A stretch of DNA of 64,000 nucleotides from NCBI GenBank assembly GCA_037447655.1, contig JBBHKE010002600.1:62001-126000 (forward strand). Reading direction: 5' to 3'. This document shows positions 11,812-24,503 of the stretch, in pieces (the stretch's first letter is position 1; each line of letters starts with the position of its first letter). This DNA comes from Zygnema cylindricum (lineage: Eukaryota > Streptophyta > Zygnematophyceae > Zygnematales > Zygnemataceae). The notes under the pieces are model-generated. The model did not search any database. It was not told where the DNA came from and was given only the letters and a program-made list of their open reading frames with translations. The position numbers and the translations under genes were made by a program.

Positions 11812-12694
11812 ATGTTTTTCAGTAATGGCTCCTGGTTTACAGCTCTGGCCATGGCCATGGTGATAGCTGTCTTGTTGAGTGAGAGAGGGAAAGGAGCACT
11901 CGGTCTAGCCATCGACATTTTTAAGTCTCCCTGCCCTCCCATCGTGAACCTTGGTATGCCCTCCACATTTGCTCTCTTGACAAGAGGATTTTTTTTATTT
12001 TTTTGCAATCCAGATAAAGAATTAAACCATGTGTACCAATTTTTCCCTTGTGCAGATTACCAGTTTTGGAGCTCACCTGCCACGTGGCCCAATAGCGTGG
12101 TACCTAGAATTAGTGAAGGAGTGAATCTGGACGTTGTAATTCTTGCGGCGTGGCAGTGCTCTTGGATTTACCAAATATTACCGTTGGGGTGCTTCAAATC
12201 AAGGGCCTTCTCAGGTGTGGTTATATGCTTGGAGGAGGACAGCTTAACTTGCTATCCAATCCCTTCAAATTTGATGTTTCCTTGAAAAGGTTTTTTGATT
12301 TTTTTTCTTTGGCTAACTAGAACTTTTGCCTTGTGTGATTGGCAGTTTTCAAGATGATACAAAACTCCATCAGATCTAGGTGAAGGCTCGACACGTGTTG
12401 GTCGAAGGAAAGCTTTCCATCGGATCTTTCGAGAAGCAATTCAGCCAAAATGCCACCTTTAAGCTCACGCCTTCCCCCAATCGGGACAAATTGAAATTCA
12501 CCAGTTTCCCTCCGACAAACTCATCAAGTCCACGCTTCGTCGATCACAAAGCCTTCGCTATGGTACGTCGTATTTGCTCGCGTGAGTTCGCCGATTCAAT
12601 GCATGATTGTAGAGACCATAGCACAACTGTATGCTGCTTAGCTAACCAAAATACACGTGGCATGCAGGTAGGAGTAGATTTACCAAAATACACT

Positions 12695-13627
12695 TGACAG
12701 ACCCAAGAATTGATCCTGGAACATGCCGTTCACCAAGTCGGCGTAACCATTACCTTTAACTGTTAAGTCTAGAACTAGTGTTACATTACACTAGGTTTGA
12801 TAATATATAAATTGTTACACGTAGATTAAATCGTTTAACGGGAAATAGATTCTTAGTACATAGATATCGTTTATTTAGTACATAATACGGTACGGGTACA
12901 AAACGGATACCGCGCATTTGTTTCGATAGCGAAACAAATACCGCGCGTCGAATTTCAGCGGCTAAGATTATAGCCGGTTTTGATCGGACCGCCGCGATAG
13001 GTGCCTCGATCACGGAACAAATACTTTTGGCCTTTTTCAGCCATCGCCACTTCATGTGACACGTGGCGCGACAATGTTGGATCGCGGCCACTCCGAAGAT
13101 TGCGGGAACAAATCCGGCTATGACACGTGTCGACAATTTGGCCTTGTTGTACAATGGCCGTACAGAAAGTACACTGGCACCTGTACTTTTCTGTACAACA
13201 CAGTAATTTGATTGGTGCCGTACTTCAGTAGATAGAGTTTTAAAGGGGGAATAGGACTTAGAAAATTTTGTGTAGGTAGTTGCCTCTCCCAGAGAGCACT
13301 TACTTGACCATTTTCAGTGATTCTTTTCGCTGCGGACTCAAGAGAGTCCAGGCAACACAAGGGTGTAGTTGGTTAGAGTATTTTTTTCCATGGTGGCGGT
13401 ATTTCTTAGGGAAAATCAAAGTGGATGAATGTGTCCAAATCTCATATTCTAACTTTGCATTCTGTGGTGGAACTGATACACAAAGTGTTATTTCACGAGT
13501 GAATCTATATTGGGTTCCGATTGTCAAGGGTCGCCATTGGGTTATATCAACTTGGAGTCCGCACTATCTAGATTAGTTTCTTTTGGATATCCATACTCTG
13601 AGGGCCAATGGAGGTCTCAGAGTTTCA
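12695..13627 (+). mobile_element. solo-LTR-like copy of the copia element
   Basis: Collinear but diverged relative of the LTR at 61,141-61,983. Shared blocks include GAATTGATCCT near the start, ACCGCGCATTTGTTTCG (about 12,910), GACTTAGAAAA (about 13,255), an AAGGGTG block (about 13,360) and GGAGGTCTCAGAGTTTCA at the end. It lies in an intron of the G8 pseudogene. No matching 5-bp target duplication is visible, so the left edge is approximate. Confidence 0.7.
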
Positions 13628-14565
13628 AAGGTCGAATTTGAGGTTAGCATTAAATGGTTAAAAAAATCTTGATAAGGTTTAGAAATTGCTCAACACTTTA
13701 TGGCATGGCTATATTACATTGAAGGTGGTGTTTTTATCACAAAATGAGCCCAAAATAAAGAGCCAATGCTTCGTTTTTCTAACAATAAAAATGTTGTTCC
13801 TAATGTCTAGCTCTAAAACTTATTCTTAGAGAAACGGACACCAATCCGGCACAATACTAGATGCAAGCTCCAAGAAACATACACATTAATAACAGGGCTG
13901 TAGGTTCCCTTGACTCTGGGTGAGTTTCTAAATTCACATCTTGAGAATTTCTGTTTTTTACCGGGAAAGGAATTGTGATTGAAATCGTTATGGTGTGGAA
14001 ACGTCCCATGTGACAATTATGTTTTTTTTTTTCTTTTTTAGCCGGGGTTTCCTTTTTAAACTGGTTTTGCGAATTACTATTTTATTGTCATAGAAGGTGG
14101 CGCAGGGTGGGGAAGCATGGTCAAAAAGTCCATGTGGCCTGAAAGCATTGCATTTTGCAATAGTTTATTCTTCCCTCCAATTCTTTAACGTGGTAGAAAC
14201 GTTTGCCGAAGATTGGACATGGGCTAGTAAATTAGTGTTTAATCTCACTGATTTTCTATGTTTGGCATCAACATTTTCAGGTTTTGGTGGGACAAGGGGA
14301 AGACCGTACGGGGGATGTCTCTCAGCATGCCTGCCTTGAAAAATATTTCTCTTGCTAATACAATTGTCAAGAAATTTAAAGGCAATGTTGCCCATTCCTG
14401 TCATAGTGTGGGCATGAAGACATATCCTAGTGGATTTAAACCACTTCAAGGGACCAATGGGGTGAGTTTCTCAAAATATTAGAAAAATTGAACCTTTTGT
14501 TCGACCGTTGCAACTATATTGTCCCATGGAATTGCTGCTTCTCTGACAAGCTACTAACATTCTTT

Positions 14566-14830
14566 TGTGGAGTTGATTTTCCAGTCAACCGGTAACGTAT
14601 TTGAGGACCTTCTCATACACAAACACTCTACCCGAGGGTAAGATAGTGAGCCTTTATAAGTTTATGTATCAATGCAATTCAACAAGCTAGTGACATTTTT
14701 CTGTGGAGTTGATTTTCCAATCAATCGGTAGCGTATCTGTGGACCTTCTCATATACTAACACTCTACCCGAGGGTAAGATAGTGAGCCTTCATAAGTTTA
14801 TGTATCAATGTAGTTCAAGAAGCTATTGCT
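14566..14830 (+). repeat. tandem duplication of about 137 bp in an intron
   Basis: GTGGAGTTGATTTTCC begins at 14,566 and again at 14,703. Each copy continues through CACTCTACCCGAGGGTAAGA and AAGTTTATGTATCAATG. The two copies differ at scattered positions. Confidence 0.85.
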
Positions 14831-15300
14831 GCTGGTTTTTTCCTTTACAAAAAACAAAACTTTGGTGGACTTACTTTTGCTCCATTGATCGGTTTTGCAT
14901 AATGTTTCTGCATCTTAGCCATTTTTTTACCGTCACTAGAACATTCACCGACAATGGAGTAAGAATACTTATTCTTGAAATTCAAGCTATTCACGTGACA
15001 CGCTCTAAATTTGTTGGTCTCACCACTATTTATGGAAATCCCAATGGTTCTCAGACGCTTGATCCCAGAAGGTGGTACTCAAATTGCATGCCCATCCAGA
15101 TGCACAAGAGTACATATTCTCTATTTGCTTATTTTGAACATTACTTGTTTTGTAAATGACTTCTTTGAGGTCCTTTGTTGATTAGCTTGTAACATTGTTT
15201 AATCCTGATACGGTACTGCACAATGCCCTTACCGGCCAATGTTTCAGGACGTACACACTCCAGATTTATGACAGACCCATACTATGGTGTCCAAATTAGT

Positions 15301-16163
15301 AGTGTTGTGTATAGGTAAGGTTTTGTCGATAACCGATATGGACATTTTATCGAGTACCCGATAATCAATATATTGGTACAATATATCGCTATCGATACTA
15401 TCCCCGATAAATACCCGATATTTATCGATTTTATCGGCGATAACCATACGGCTAGTACACTCAATTGTACGTTTTATTCCCCGGACGCGCCCTTCTAACA
15501 ACCCCTATCTATTGAGGTGTACCAATCAGATCGCACAAAAAGTAAACAAAAAGTACAGTAGCCGCCATGAAATCTGTACGGTTTTGGTACGGATCCAGTA
15601 AAAACGATGTACCTTTAACATCCGACGCGATGGCTTTGTCTTTTTCTTCCTTAGGATCCATCGGGGACCTGCCACGTGTCAATCTGTTGGCATTTTGGCA
15701 TAAGCTGCCCAAAGAGCCATTCCGGGATGCTGGCACTCACGGTGGCTGTCCGCTCATATTTTCTCATTCCAGGTTGGCCGTTCGATTCTAGCGGCGCGCA
15801 GAATGTTATTTTGCGTCCGTTGTACTTTTACCGTTCCATGTTTACCAGTTTGTCAATACAATTCCGTAAGTTGCCGTGAAATTCTTGTTCATTTAACCGG
15901 CCAACTTTTATGTGCTGCGCTATTCATTATAAATCGCAGTTAAACAGAGACGAAACAGATTCGTATACGTGGCATGCCACGCTATAAAAAGTAAATAATA
16001 AAATACAGTATGTTATAAAGTACTATTGTATGCATACTATTTTATTATCGCCGATATGGATTTTGTTGGTCTCGTACCAATATATCAGGACCTCTGACCG
16101 TTCGATAACCGATAACTATCGGTATCGATGTTATCGCAAAATTTTTGACCGATACAAGACACT
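15301..16163 (+). mobile_element. hAT-like element related to family C, first of tandem pair
   Basis: Left end AGTGTTGTGTATAGGTAAG; right end ACCGATACAAGACACT. The body has ATCGATAAC-type palindromes and a central CGTACGGTTTTGG segment shared with the next element. No open frame of a transposase is seen. Both copies sit in an intron of the G8 pseudogene. Confidence 0.65.
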
Positions 16164-16180
16164 ACAAGTTACTAATTTGT

Positions 16181-17008
16181 AGTGTTGTGTATCGGTAAGC
16201 ATTTACCGATAACCGATATGGATCTTTTTCGGAGTACCCGATAATCGATATATTGGTACGATATATCGTTATCGGTGTTATCGCCGATAAATAGCCATAT
16301 TTAACGGTAATTATTGGCGATAACACAGATATTGATAACTATCGACGATATATGTACGGACTGTATATATAAATGTACGGCCAGTTCACTGATATGTACG
16401 GTTTTGGAATGTATCCAAGAAAACGATGTGCCTTTCATTTTCGACGCCATAACTTTGTTCATTTATGCTTAGGATCCACTGGAAACCTGCCACGTGTTAA
16501 TCTGTTTGCTTTTTTGGCATAAGCCGCCAAAAGAGCCATTGCGGGATGTCGGCGCTCACGCTGGCCATCCACTCGTATTCTCTCATTCCAAGTCGTCCAT
16601 TCGATTCTGACCGCGCGCAGAATGTTATTTTGCGTCTGTTGTACTTTGTGTGCATCGTCCTTTTCCGTTACATGTTCACCAGTTTGTTGGTACAATTTCG
16701 TACGTTGTCGTAAAATTACTGTGCAATTAACCGGCAAACGTTTTCTTTGCTGCGTTTTCCATAATAATTTTTAGGTATATAATTACGGAACAGATTCGTA
16801 TACGTGGCATGCCACACTACATAATGTAAATAGTATAAAACATTATATAATAAGGTACAATAAAATGTGTAATATATGTTTTTAAAGTTATCGTCGATAT
16901 GGAATTTGTTGGTCTCGGACCAATATATCGGGACCTTTGACCGTTCGATAACCGATAACTATCGATATCGGTGTTATCGCAATAAGTTTTTTACCGATAC
17001 ACAACACT
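16181..17008 (+). mobile_element. hAT-like element related to family C, second of tandem pair
   Basis: Left end AGTGTTGTGTATCGGTAAG and right end ACCGATACACAACACT are good inverted repeats. The outer flanks TAATTTGT and ACAAATTA are also complementary, so the true terminus may extend outward. It shares its interior with 15,301-16,163, only 17 bases upstream, in the same orientation. Confidence 0.7.
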
Positions 17009-17055
17009 ACAAATTAGCCATGAAAGAAGAATTACTAGACACACGTTTCCCAATC

Positions 17056-17599
17056 ATAGTTCAAAAGTAGGTGAAAGTAGCCCATACAATATGCCTATTG
17101 TATGCAAAACATACAATATGCCCTTAAAACCCATATTGTATTGGTCGAAAAATGAAAAAAAATAGTTACAGGGTTGAGCTGCACATCGATCAATAGAGAA
17201 TTAAACGTCATGTCTAAATTTTTTAAAAAAATCGGACAAAAAAAAAAAATTCAATGAGTTTTGAGGTAAAACTTTTTTAAACCGTCAAATTCAGACGATC
17301 AGACGGTCGCTGATCAAAGTAGCGATCTAAGAAGATCACATGAAAAGCCCATAACACAACTTACGAAAGGACTATCTATCATATTAGCGTTTGCAAATTT
17401 GAACGTCCGCGTGTTTTAGATAGCCAAAAAAATTCGTACGTCGGCGTGCGCTAAACTATGGTCATACGTCAGATTTTTACGTCCGTACAAGAGTGTTCAC
17501 AGCACACACCCATACAGTATGCCTACTCTACGCGAGTTTAGTGCCAAGTTTTGTGCACCTACCAAAGGCCTACAATAAAAACGCCTACTTTTGAACTAT
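17056..17599 (+). mobile_element. family E MITE (Mutator-like), complete
   Basis: Starts ATAGTTCAAAAGTAGG and ends CCTACTTTTGAACTAT. The flanks GTTTCCCAATC and GTTCCCTATC resemble a decayed direct duplication of about 10 bp. The left part contains the palindromic CATACAATATGCC/TATTGTATG segment. Non-coding, about 544 bp. Confidence 0.75.
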
Positions 17600-20500
17600 G
17601 TTCCCTATCGAGTTTCATACACAAGGTTTGTGACGCACATCGCTCTTTCAAATTCTGAAACAAGCTACAGTAGTCTTAAGCTCTGCTCTTACCTAAAAAA
17701 TTTGAACAAAATTAATGGATTGTTGCTCTTTTTCTGGTAATTGTAGGTTTGCCAACTTCAACAACTCTTGCTCCAAACCTGCAAAACTAGCAGCCATAGT
17801 GCCCGTCCGAACAGCAATTCTTGGTTCGTCATTTAACCCGCAACTTAGCTTGAAGGTCAGTTCTTCGCCCCATACACAGTCCACGCTCCCGTTGGAACTA
17901 GAAACTCTCGTTTTGAATTTAAAACTGTAACACTGTTTCCTTTCAATTGTTTCCTTTCAATTGTTTTCTTCTCAAACATGGTTGATGAGACGGCTATTAC
18001 ACATTCGGCAAAATAATGTTCCTTTGTCTTTTTCCTTATTATGCTTGTGTTTCATGCATTTAATAATATTCATGGCTTGTGCTAACTGTGAAATTTTGCA
18101 ACTCTCTTGAATCCTGATATTGTGGCTGTGGTTATTATTTCTTTTTTATTTTAAGGTCTTCAATTTTTTACTCATAGCCTTCCAACATACTTTTTTCCGC
18201 GAATGGCCAAATATGAGGTGAACTACCTTTCTAGCAAGTATTCTCATCCTTGACCTAACCAGGTCCAAATAATTACGAATTACTTTGCTAAATACACCAC
18301 TTTGTAAGAAGTTTATTTGGTAAAGTGCAGGGCATTTTCATTTGGTCCAATCTTCGGTCATCGCACTTATAAACCTTTTTGTAATTGCTTTGGAATGCGC
18401 AGCAAATGAACCTGACCACAAACACTGGGGAAGTCTCACAATACATAGTAATGAAAGACCTGGACGGGAGTATTATTGGCAAACCGGGAGCTATTGTGGC
18501 TAACAACCCATGCCTTATAGCCTCCTCAAACTATACCTTTTTTCAATATATGAATGCCTATGGCTGTTATGGAGCTTGCTACCATAGCATTAGGATGGAA
18601 TACCCTGAACTAGGATTTGAAAAGAGAAAAAAAATCCACCAATCAACGGGGTGATTTCAGGTGGGTCCATTTCCAAAAGAGTTTGATGTCGATGATGTAA
18701 TTCTCGCGGTGAACATTCACAATCTACAAAAAACCCTAAGCATGACCAGTTGCGATCGAATAAAATGTTGTGGAAAAAAAATCATTTCCTGTTTTTGGCA
18801 TAATCAACCACTCAAATGTTAGAAAACGACCTAATACTTGTACTCATCTGTCTTGGCTTCCTTCAGTGCTTTAAAAATCACACGTGTCAGTGATGGCAAA
18901 GCTGTTGTGATTGACGGCAACCTCAACGATCCCGCCAGTACGGCCTCATTTCCTACACGTGTGTACTTTCTCATCCTCCTAGCTGGGGAAACATATGATA
19001 TCGTTGTGGTGCCCCCGAATGGCAACTCCTCCTTCTATCCAACCAAAATAAAGATGGTTTACCATGACGAGAAGGCCTCATGCAAAGCCTCCATCAGGCT
19101 CCAATTCCAGCAGACGTCAATCGCCACGTATCCGTGGTTTATAAACAAAACTTTAAGTCGGGTTATGTCAAGGTAAACTTCTACCTTGATCTCTGGTCTA
19201 CCATGTCCCTCACATACTCAGTCCAGGTAGGACTGCAGGAACCAAACACATCTAATATTCATCATCTTCTCATCTTCAACATCGTTATAGTCTCTCATCT
19301 CTCATCTCTCATCTTCATCTAACGTCTCAATTATTTCCATGCAACAATGTACAAGAGAGTTACATCAAATTTCAATGTTTATACATGGTTAGATGATTTA
19401 AAATCTCACAAAGTTTCCTGCTGAGCTTGAACAGAACTTGCAACGGCGTGAACATGAAACCTTCAACAACCGCAGTAGCACAATAAGTTTACACTTATGT
19501 TGGCGGAGTATCCTTTCTGGATCTCGAATTGCCAGCGTACTTCATCAATACCTTCACCATTCAGGCACTAGTCGGCTCTCAGAGCTGCATGAGCACTCAC
19601 TAAGCTCACAAGCATTTGCTTACGCAGGCTGTGACATCTCAATCTGCGCCCATGAGTCTGGTTGAGCCATTTTCGTTTTTGGAGATATCGTGCCAGAAAT
19701 TCATTTCTAGACCTAATTTGTTTCAGCTGCTAGCAAAGCAATGCCAAGGCCTGAAATCATACGCCTGAAAAAGGTTCAAATATGAGAACAGACTTGAGCA
19801 GTATTCATGAGATGCAATTTGAGGCTCCTTACAATCTGGTCGTGTTCTTTAACACTTTTGACGGTTTTTTGATGTGATACAGGCCGTGCAATATTCTCAG
19901 TAACCTCCAAAATGACTGGCTATGGGACGCATCTGGAGCGAAACGTCGCCCTGCATTTTATGAACTGAACCCTAACACCTCTACCTTTAACAAAAGCGGG
20001 GTAGCAGTTTTTGGTTTGAACAATGGTAAGCAAAGTCTACCTGCAAATCGCCACGGCTTTTTAAAGTGAAGCACAAAAGCGTGCACTATATATCACTTGT
20101 TTTGTCATTTGGCATGTCACATACATCAAAGGCTATAGGTGCATGTTGTTCTGCATTAAAACAGCAACTGATCTTGGACAGTAGTTCTCATGTGAAACTG
20201 ATCAGAGCAGAGAATTGGATGCTAGAAGCCTGGGTGTTTAAATTCCTTTCCTTCTGTAAGGTCCTGGTCCACCGATGAGCAGCACAATGCTCTTTCTTGA
20301 GTCTTGGATTTTGTTCAGCAGCTGGTCTTCTAACATTATGTTTACTGTGTTTACTATGGTTGCAGTCAATTTGGGACTAAATACATTCTTGCCCAAACCA
20401 TCACAAGCGCTGATCACATATTATTTCCGTAAAACCTTCCCTTTGAAAGATACGAGATGTTTTTCATCACTGTTTGTTCAACTCTTTGTTGAGGACTGCA

Positions 20501-21367
20501 TAGTTCTTTACCTCAACGGCAAAGAGCTTCTACACTCCAATATGCAGACTGGAGCAGTCAACACAAGCACTCTCGTATGTCAAACTCCATAGCTTCTGCA
20601 TCGAATTTTTTGAACTATTTAGCACTCATTCAAGAGGATTATAACAAACACCTAACATTTTTCGGATTGACTTGACTTTCCACCATCTCATGTACCACTA
20701 CCTCATCCCTATGGTTAAATTTACCTGTCTTAATGCAATTTCTCCACCCGTTGCCTTCTATCACCAAGATTTTGAACATTCTATGCGGATTTTGGTGTGG
20801 CTTTTGACAGGCTGTGGTCAAAAAGTATGCATGGATGGTATGGCAAAACTTCACGATTCCCATGCCTGACCCTGAGAGCACTTACGGCCTAGTGGACGGG
20901 AATAATACTGTGGCTGCGGAGGTCCATGTCTACAACAGAAGGCGCAAAACGAGTGTTGTTTGACATGCAGATCGTCGGGAACCAGAAGTATGTCCTGCCA
21001 CAAACTGCACGCCGGTTCTTATTTAATTGTTTACAAGTTATTCTCACATGATCTGTTTATGTCAGCATGCCATATAAGTGCTTAGGTGGTAGCCAGGAGT
21101 CTTTACAAAAACAAAAAGAAGCCCTATTAAATTGAGTAGTCGTGTAACTAGTTCTCACACTAATACACTTTCAAGCAGCAATCACAATTTGGTTGAATTC
21201 AATTCTGGCAAGGTGGTTTAAGGTGGGTGTACACAGTGTTTCATACAGAGAACAGAGATGCAAGCTCAACTGACCTTTATCAACATTACATCACCAAGTA
21301 ACACTCTTTAGCTGTCTGTGATTGATTTTGCAGAATCAACTGTACGGGAGGAACCCCACAAGTGTAA

Positions 21368-22777
21368 ATCCTCCAGCGACAAATGAATTGCCAGCTGCAT
21401 TTTCATCCAACCGAATAAAGCCGCAAGTTTTCGGTTCTAGTTTTCTCCTTATCATAAAGCTTCTTGGAGCTGGCGATGTCGCTTTATTTGACTCATAGGA
21501 ATAGTTTTGAATTCTCAATCTGTGTCAACTGCCATGTGTGAACACGGTTTGCAGCACAAGGCATGCGCCTTCTGCAGACGAAATGAGGCTGTTCACACAT
21601 GGCTGTTGCTGGAGCTACTTTGCAGGTAAGCGGACGCAAAGGAGCTACACTGTGTATCGCTACACTAATAACGATGCACGACGTAGCTCATGGGCTTAGC
21701 ACTGTACCATAAGAAGTTGATTCTTTAACTTATGATGGATTAAAGAAGAAAAGGCTTTATATTCATTTATTTAATCTGCTTTATACTCAACTATTTTTTC
21801 TTTTTTATAGGCGTTGTATTCATTTTAGAATGCATAGTGTCTTAGATCACCTAGAGCTTCGTTAGAGTTGCAGTCTCCAAGCTTTGCTAATAGTAGTCTT
21901 ATAATTTCCCATACATTAGGAAGGGTCGTCTATTATTTCATTTGTTCTTTTTGACAGAGATATTTGGATATGTTTAGGATTAGTGGAGGTTAACGTTCAA
22001 TAGACAGAATGTTGTTTCTAAAATTCATGTTTAACTAATGGATTTTTGATATGGCGTGGCTATTCTTATATGAATATTCTTTTGTTATACCAAAAAAAAA
22101 AAAAGTGAATATCTGATAAACGGAGCCATTTTCTCCCCAAAGAAAGGCACAAATGAGCGTAGAGAGGACATGTGCATGCTTTGTCATAGGAAGATGACTC
22201 AAATCATAGGAAGATGAGGTGTTGATGAATCTGGGTTTACAAAGTGGAAATTGGGCTCATTGTCGAAAAAAAATCACTACATCTTCAGCTTTAAGTGTCA
22301 AGTTCTGTAGCTAATAAAGAGGTTGAAAAAGATGTCGGATCAAACCTTTTTTTTCATTAAGGGTTTTATTACTGGGTTACCTTCAATTGGCGATGAACAT
22401 GCCTTCCCGGATTCCTCATCCTTCAGGTTCAGTTTTTGATCGACTGCAAGCTTGTTATGTTAGCAGACGGCAGTACGCACAAAGGAAACTTGATGCTAAC
22501 CGCCATATTCTCCTTACGAGAATAAAGACTGTTCAATATGCACTGTTCTGCCTTTCGATGCATTATAGGATTGGGATTACATCATTGCCGTCTTCTGTAA
22601 AAGCAAAAGTTTGCAGTCTTTTTTCTTCCTTTTTCTGCATTGCACTCTCCCGTACGTTTTAGACTACTTCAGACGTACGTTTACCGTACCGTAAAGCATG
22701 AACCAATAGAAACAAAGTTATAGTCTATTGTTTATTGGTTCACCCATATTGTGAGTACAGTGCAGTACAGTACAGTA
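21368..22777. other. no recognisable gene
   Basis: Lies 3' of the G8 pseudogene. A 91-codon open frame (22,387-22,662, +) has no recognised motif. CAGTACAGTACAGTAC repeats (22,755-22,777) run up to the edge of the MITE island. Confidence 0.4.
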
Positions 22778-23316
22778 CACCGCGCATCGTTATTAGTGTC
22801 AAAGTCACTAATTTGGGTTCTGAAAATTTTGATTTTTTTCCTCAAATAGGATACATGACTTTAATTTTTCCTTGACGTTAATTGAGGTACCGTACAAAAT
22901 AGCGTAAAGAACTAAAGTTCAATAAGATCTAAATAGCGTGGTGTACGGTCGACGTCAGGTAGTACATAAATGTACCTTTTTAAGTGAAAATTTTACAAAA
23001 AATGAATTAAATAGGACGCGTTCGCATAGGAGCGTGCGCTAAAAAAACGGGATTGGTCTGACACGTAAATTAGTCTGACATGTACGGATGTTTAAATTTC
23101 ACTACGGTGTACGATTTTTTATATTTTGTACGGATACATATAATAATGTATATAATCGTACAGAAAATTTTCCATTTTTGCTGTTCCAAATTAGCGTTAA
23201 CACTGAAATTAGAATAAACCTTTTTTTTTTTTTTTTTCAAATTCTTAATTAGCGTCAATGACGGTATATTTAATTACACACTATTTAAACTTTGACACTA
23301 ATAACGATGCGCGGTG
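22778..23316 (-). mobile_element. family A MITE, 540-bp subfamily
   Basis: Termini CACCGCGCATCGTTATTAG and its inverted relative ending CGATGCGCGGTG, with TA on both sides. It is the reverse orientation of the copies at 31,660, 41,599 and 55,364, as judged by the ACTAATTTGGGTTC block near its left end. Confidence 0.8.
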
Positions 23317-23328
23317 TAGTATGCTGTA

Positions 23329-23817
23329 CACCGCGAATCGCTATTAGCGTACATGACGCTAATTGGGGTACCCCTTTTTTTGGGGCAAATTCTCAAATAG
23401 AATAAAGTACGCTAAATGTTTTTGCACGTTATTTGAGGTACCCCGCTCAATGCGGTTCATAACTGTAATTTAGTTCCCTTTTAAATAGTGTGGTGTACGG
23501 ACTGTTATATCTGTACTACACCGTACATTTTTATATTTAAAAGTACAGAAAATATAATAATATATAATTGCGTAAATATTTTCCGGCATACGCAGATGTC
23601 AAAAAAACGCGACGGCGTACGATTTGAACAGTTTCGTACAAATTTGTTTTTTAGTGTGGACATATTATGTGCTGAAAATTTTTACAAAGCAGTTTACAAA
23701 TTAGAGTACATGATAAATTAGTATCATGGTGTACCCGAAAAAACACAATTTACCGTAAAGTACGCTAATTGTTTCATTACGCTATCTATTTCATTACGCT
23801 AATAGCGATTCACGGTG
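23329..23817 (+). mobile_element. family A MITE, complete, second subfamily
   Basis: CACCGCGAATCGCTATTAG at the left and CTAATAGCGATTCACGGTG at the right, flanked by TA. It lies 12 bases after the previous element. Its right half is repeated at 7,020-7,425 and 44,545-44,662. Confidence 0.85.
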
Positions 23818-23926
23818 TAGCATCTAAACGGATATCGATCCTTTTTCATGTGGGAACACTCAACACTGACCGATATATCTCACATGGATACTTCGCAACT
23901 TCGAGAGGTCTAGTGAGGCAACAGTA

Positions 23927-24477
23927 CACCCTCAATCACTATTAGAGTATATAACGCCAATTCGGTGCCCTTTTTTCAAAAATAAAAACCTGAAATACAA
24001 TCCATAATTCTATTTTTTCCATTTTTTTAATTAGAGTTTTTTTTCAATTAGCGTTAATAATGGAAGTACATTGCAATGGAGATAGTGTGGCGTACGGTCA
24101 GGGTATCTCCGTATGAAATGGTACTTTTTGCATTACAATGGCATAAAAAGACACTTAACAGTATTGCGCACACATGTGAATGTGCACTAGAAGAAATGGA
24201 CACAAACTCGTCGAAAAAAAATCACGTTCTCATATGTTCGTCCGTCGACCGTGTGAACATCGAACAAGTTAGCCTGTGGCGTACGAATTGTCAGATTTTG
24301 TACGGTAACACATGCTAATGTAGACATCGAAAGGGCTGGTATTTATTATTCAGGACAACCCAAATTACAATTAGGGATTATAATTTTTTTCAAAAAAAAA
24401 AAATCTCGCTTATTGTTAATAGCACTTATTGTTTTTTTACTCTATTTATTCCTTTACTCTAATAACGAAAGACGGTG
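23927..24477 (+). mobile_element. family A MITE, complete
   Basis: CACCCTCAATCACTATTAG and AATAACGAAAGACGGTG are diverged inverted termini flanked by TA. No coding capacity. Confidence 0.7.
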
Positions 24478-24503
24478 TACTGTAGCACAATTCAAACTCT
24501 CTA

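Larger units (their letters stand above)
11812..21367 (+). pseudogene. G8-domain / parallel beta-helix (CEMIP-like) gene, copy 2, interrupted
   Basis: Proposed exons: 11,812-11,953 (hydrophobic signal-like start MFFSNGSWFTALAMAMVIAV), 12,056-12,214, 12,346-12,562, 14,281-14,461, one from about 14,942, 17,748-17,855, one from 18,403, 18,867-19,226, 19,883-about 20,023, 20,366-20,574, 20,811-20,987 and 21,334-21,367. Exons 2-3 form a G8 domain (WSSPATWPNSVVP; LLDLPNITVG; VLVEGKLSIGS). Exon 4 has the beta-helix-type FKGNVAHSCHSVGMKTY. The exon at 18,403 has KDLDGSIIGKPGA, seen in CEMIP/TMEM2-like proteins. The exons at 20,366 and 20,811 carry LYLNGKELLHSNM and GNNTVAAEVHVYN, a C-terminal jelly-roll. 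Known members act outside the cell, some on polysaccharides; the substrate here is unknown. Breaks: a missing base near 12,146, TAG at 12,377-12,379, a shift near 19,100, and an extra base near 20,935. Some middle exons are unassigned. Confidence 0.75.

Noticed and set aside
12700-12770. Continuation of the G8 coding sequence (TQELILEH frame)
   Set aside because: The same sequence begins the copia LTR at 61,150, so it belongs to the solo-LTR-like insertion.
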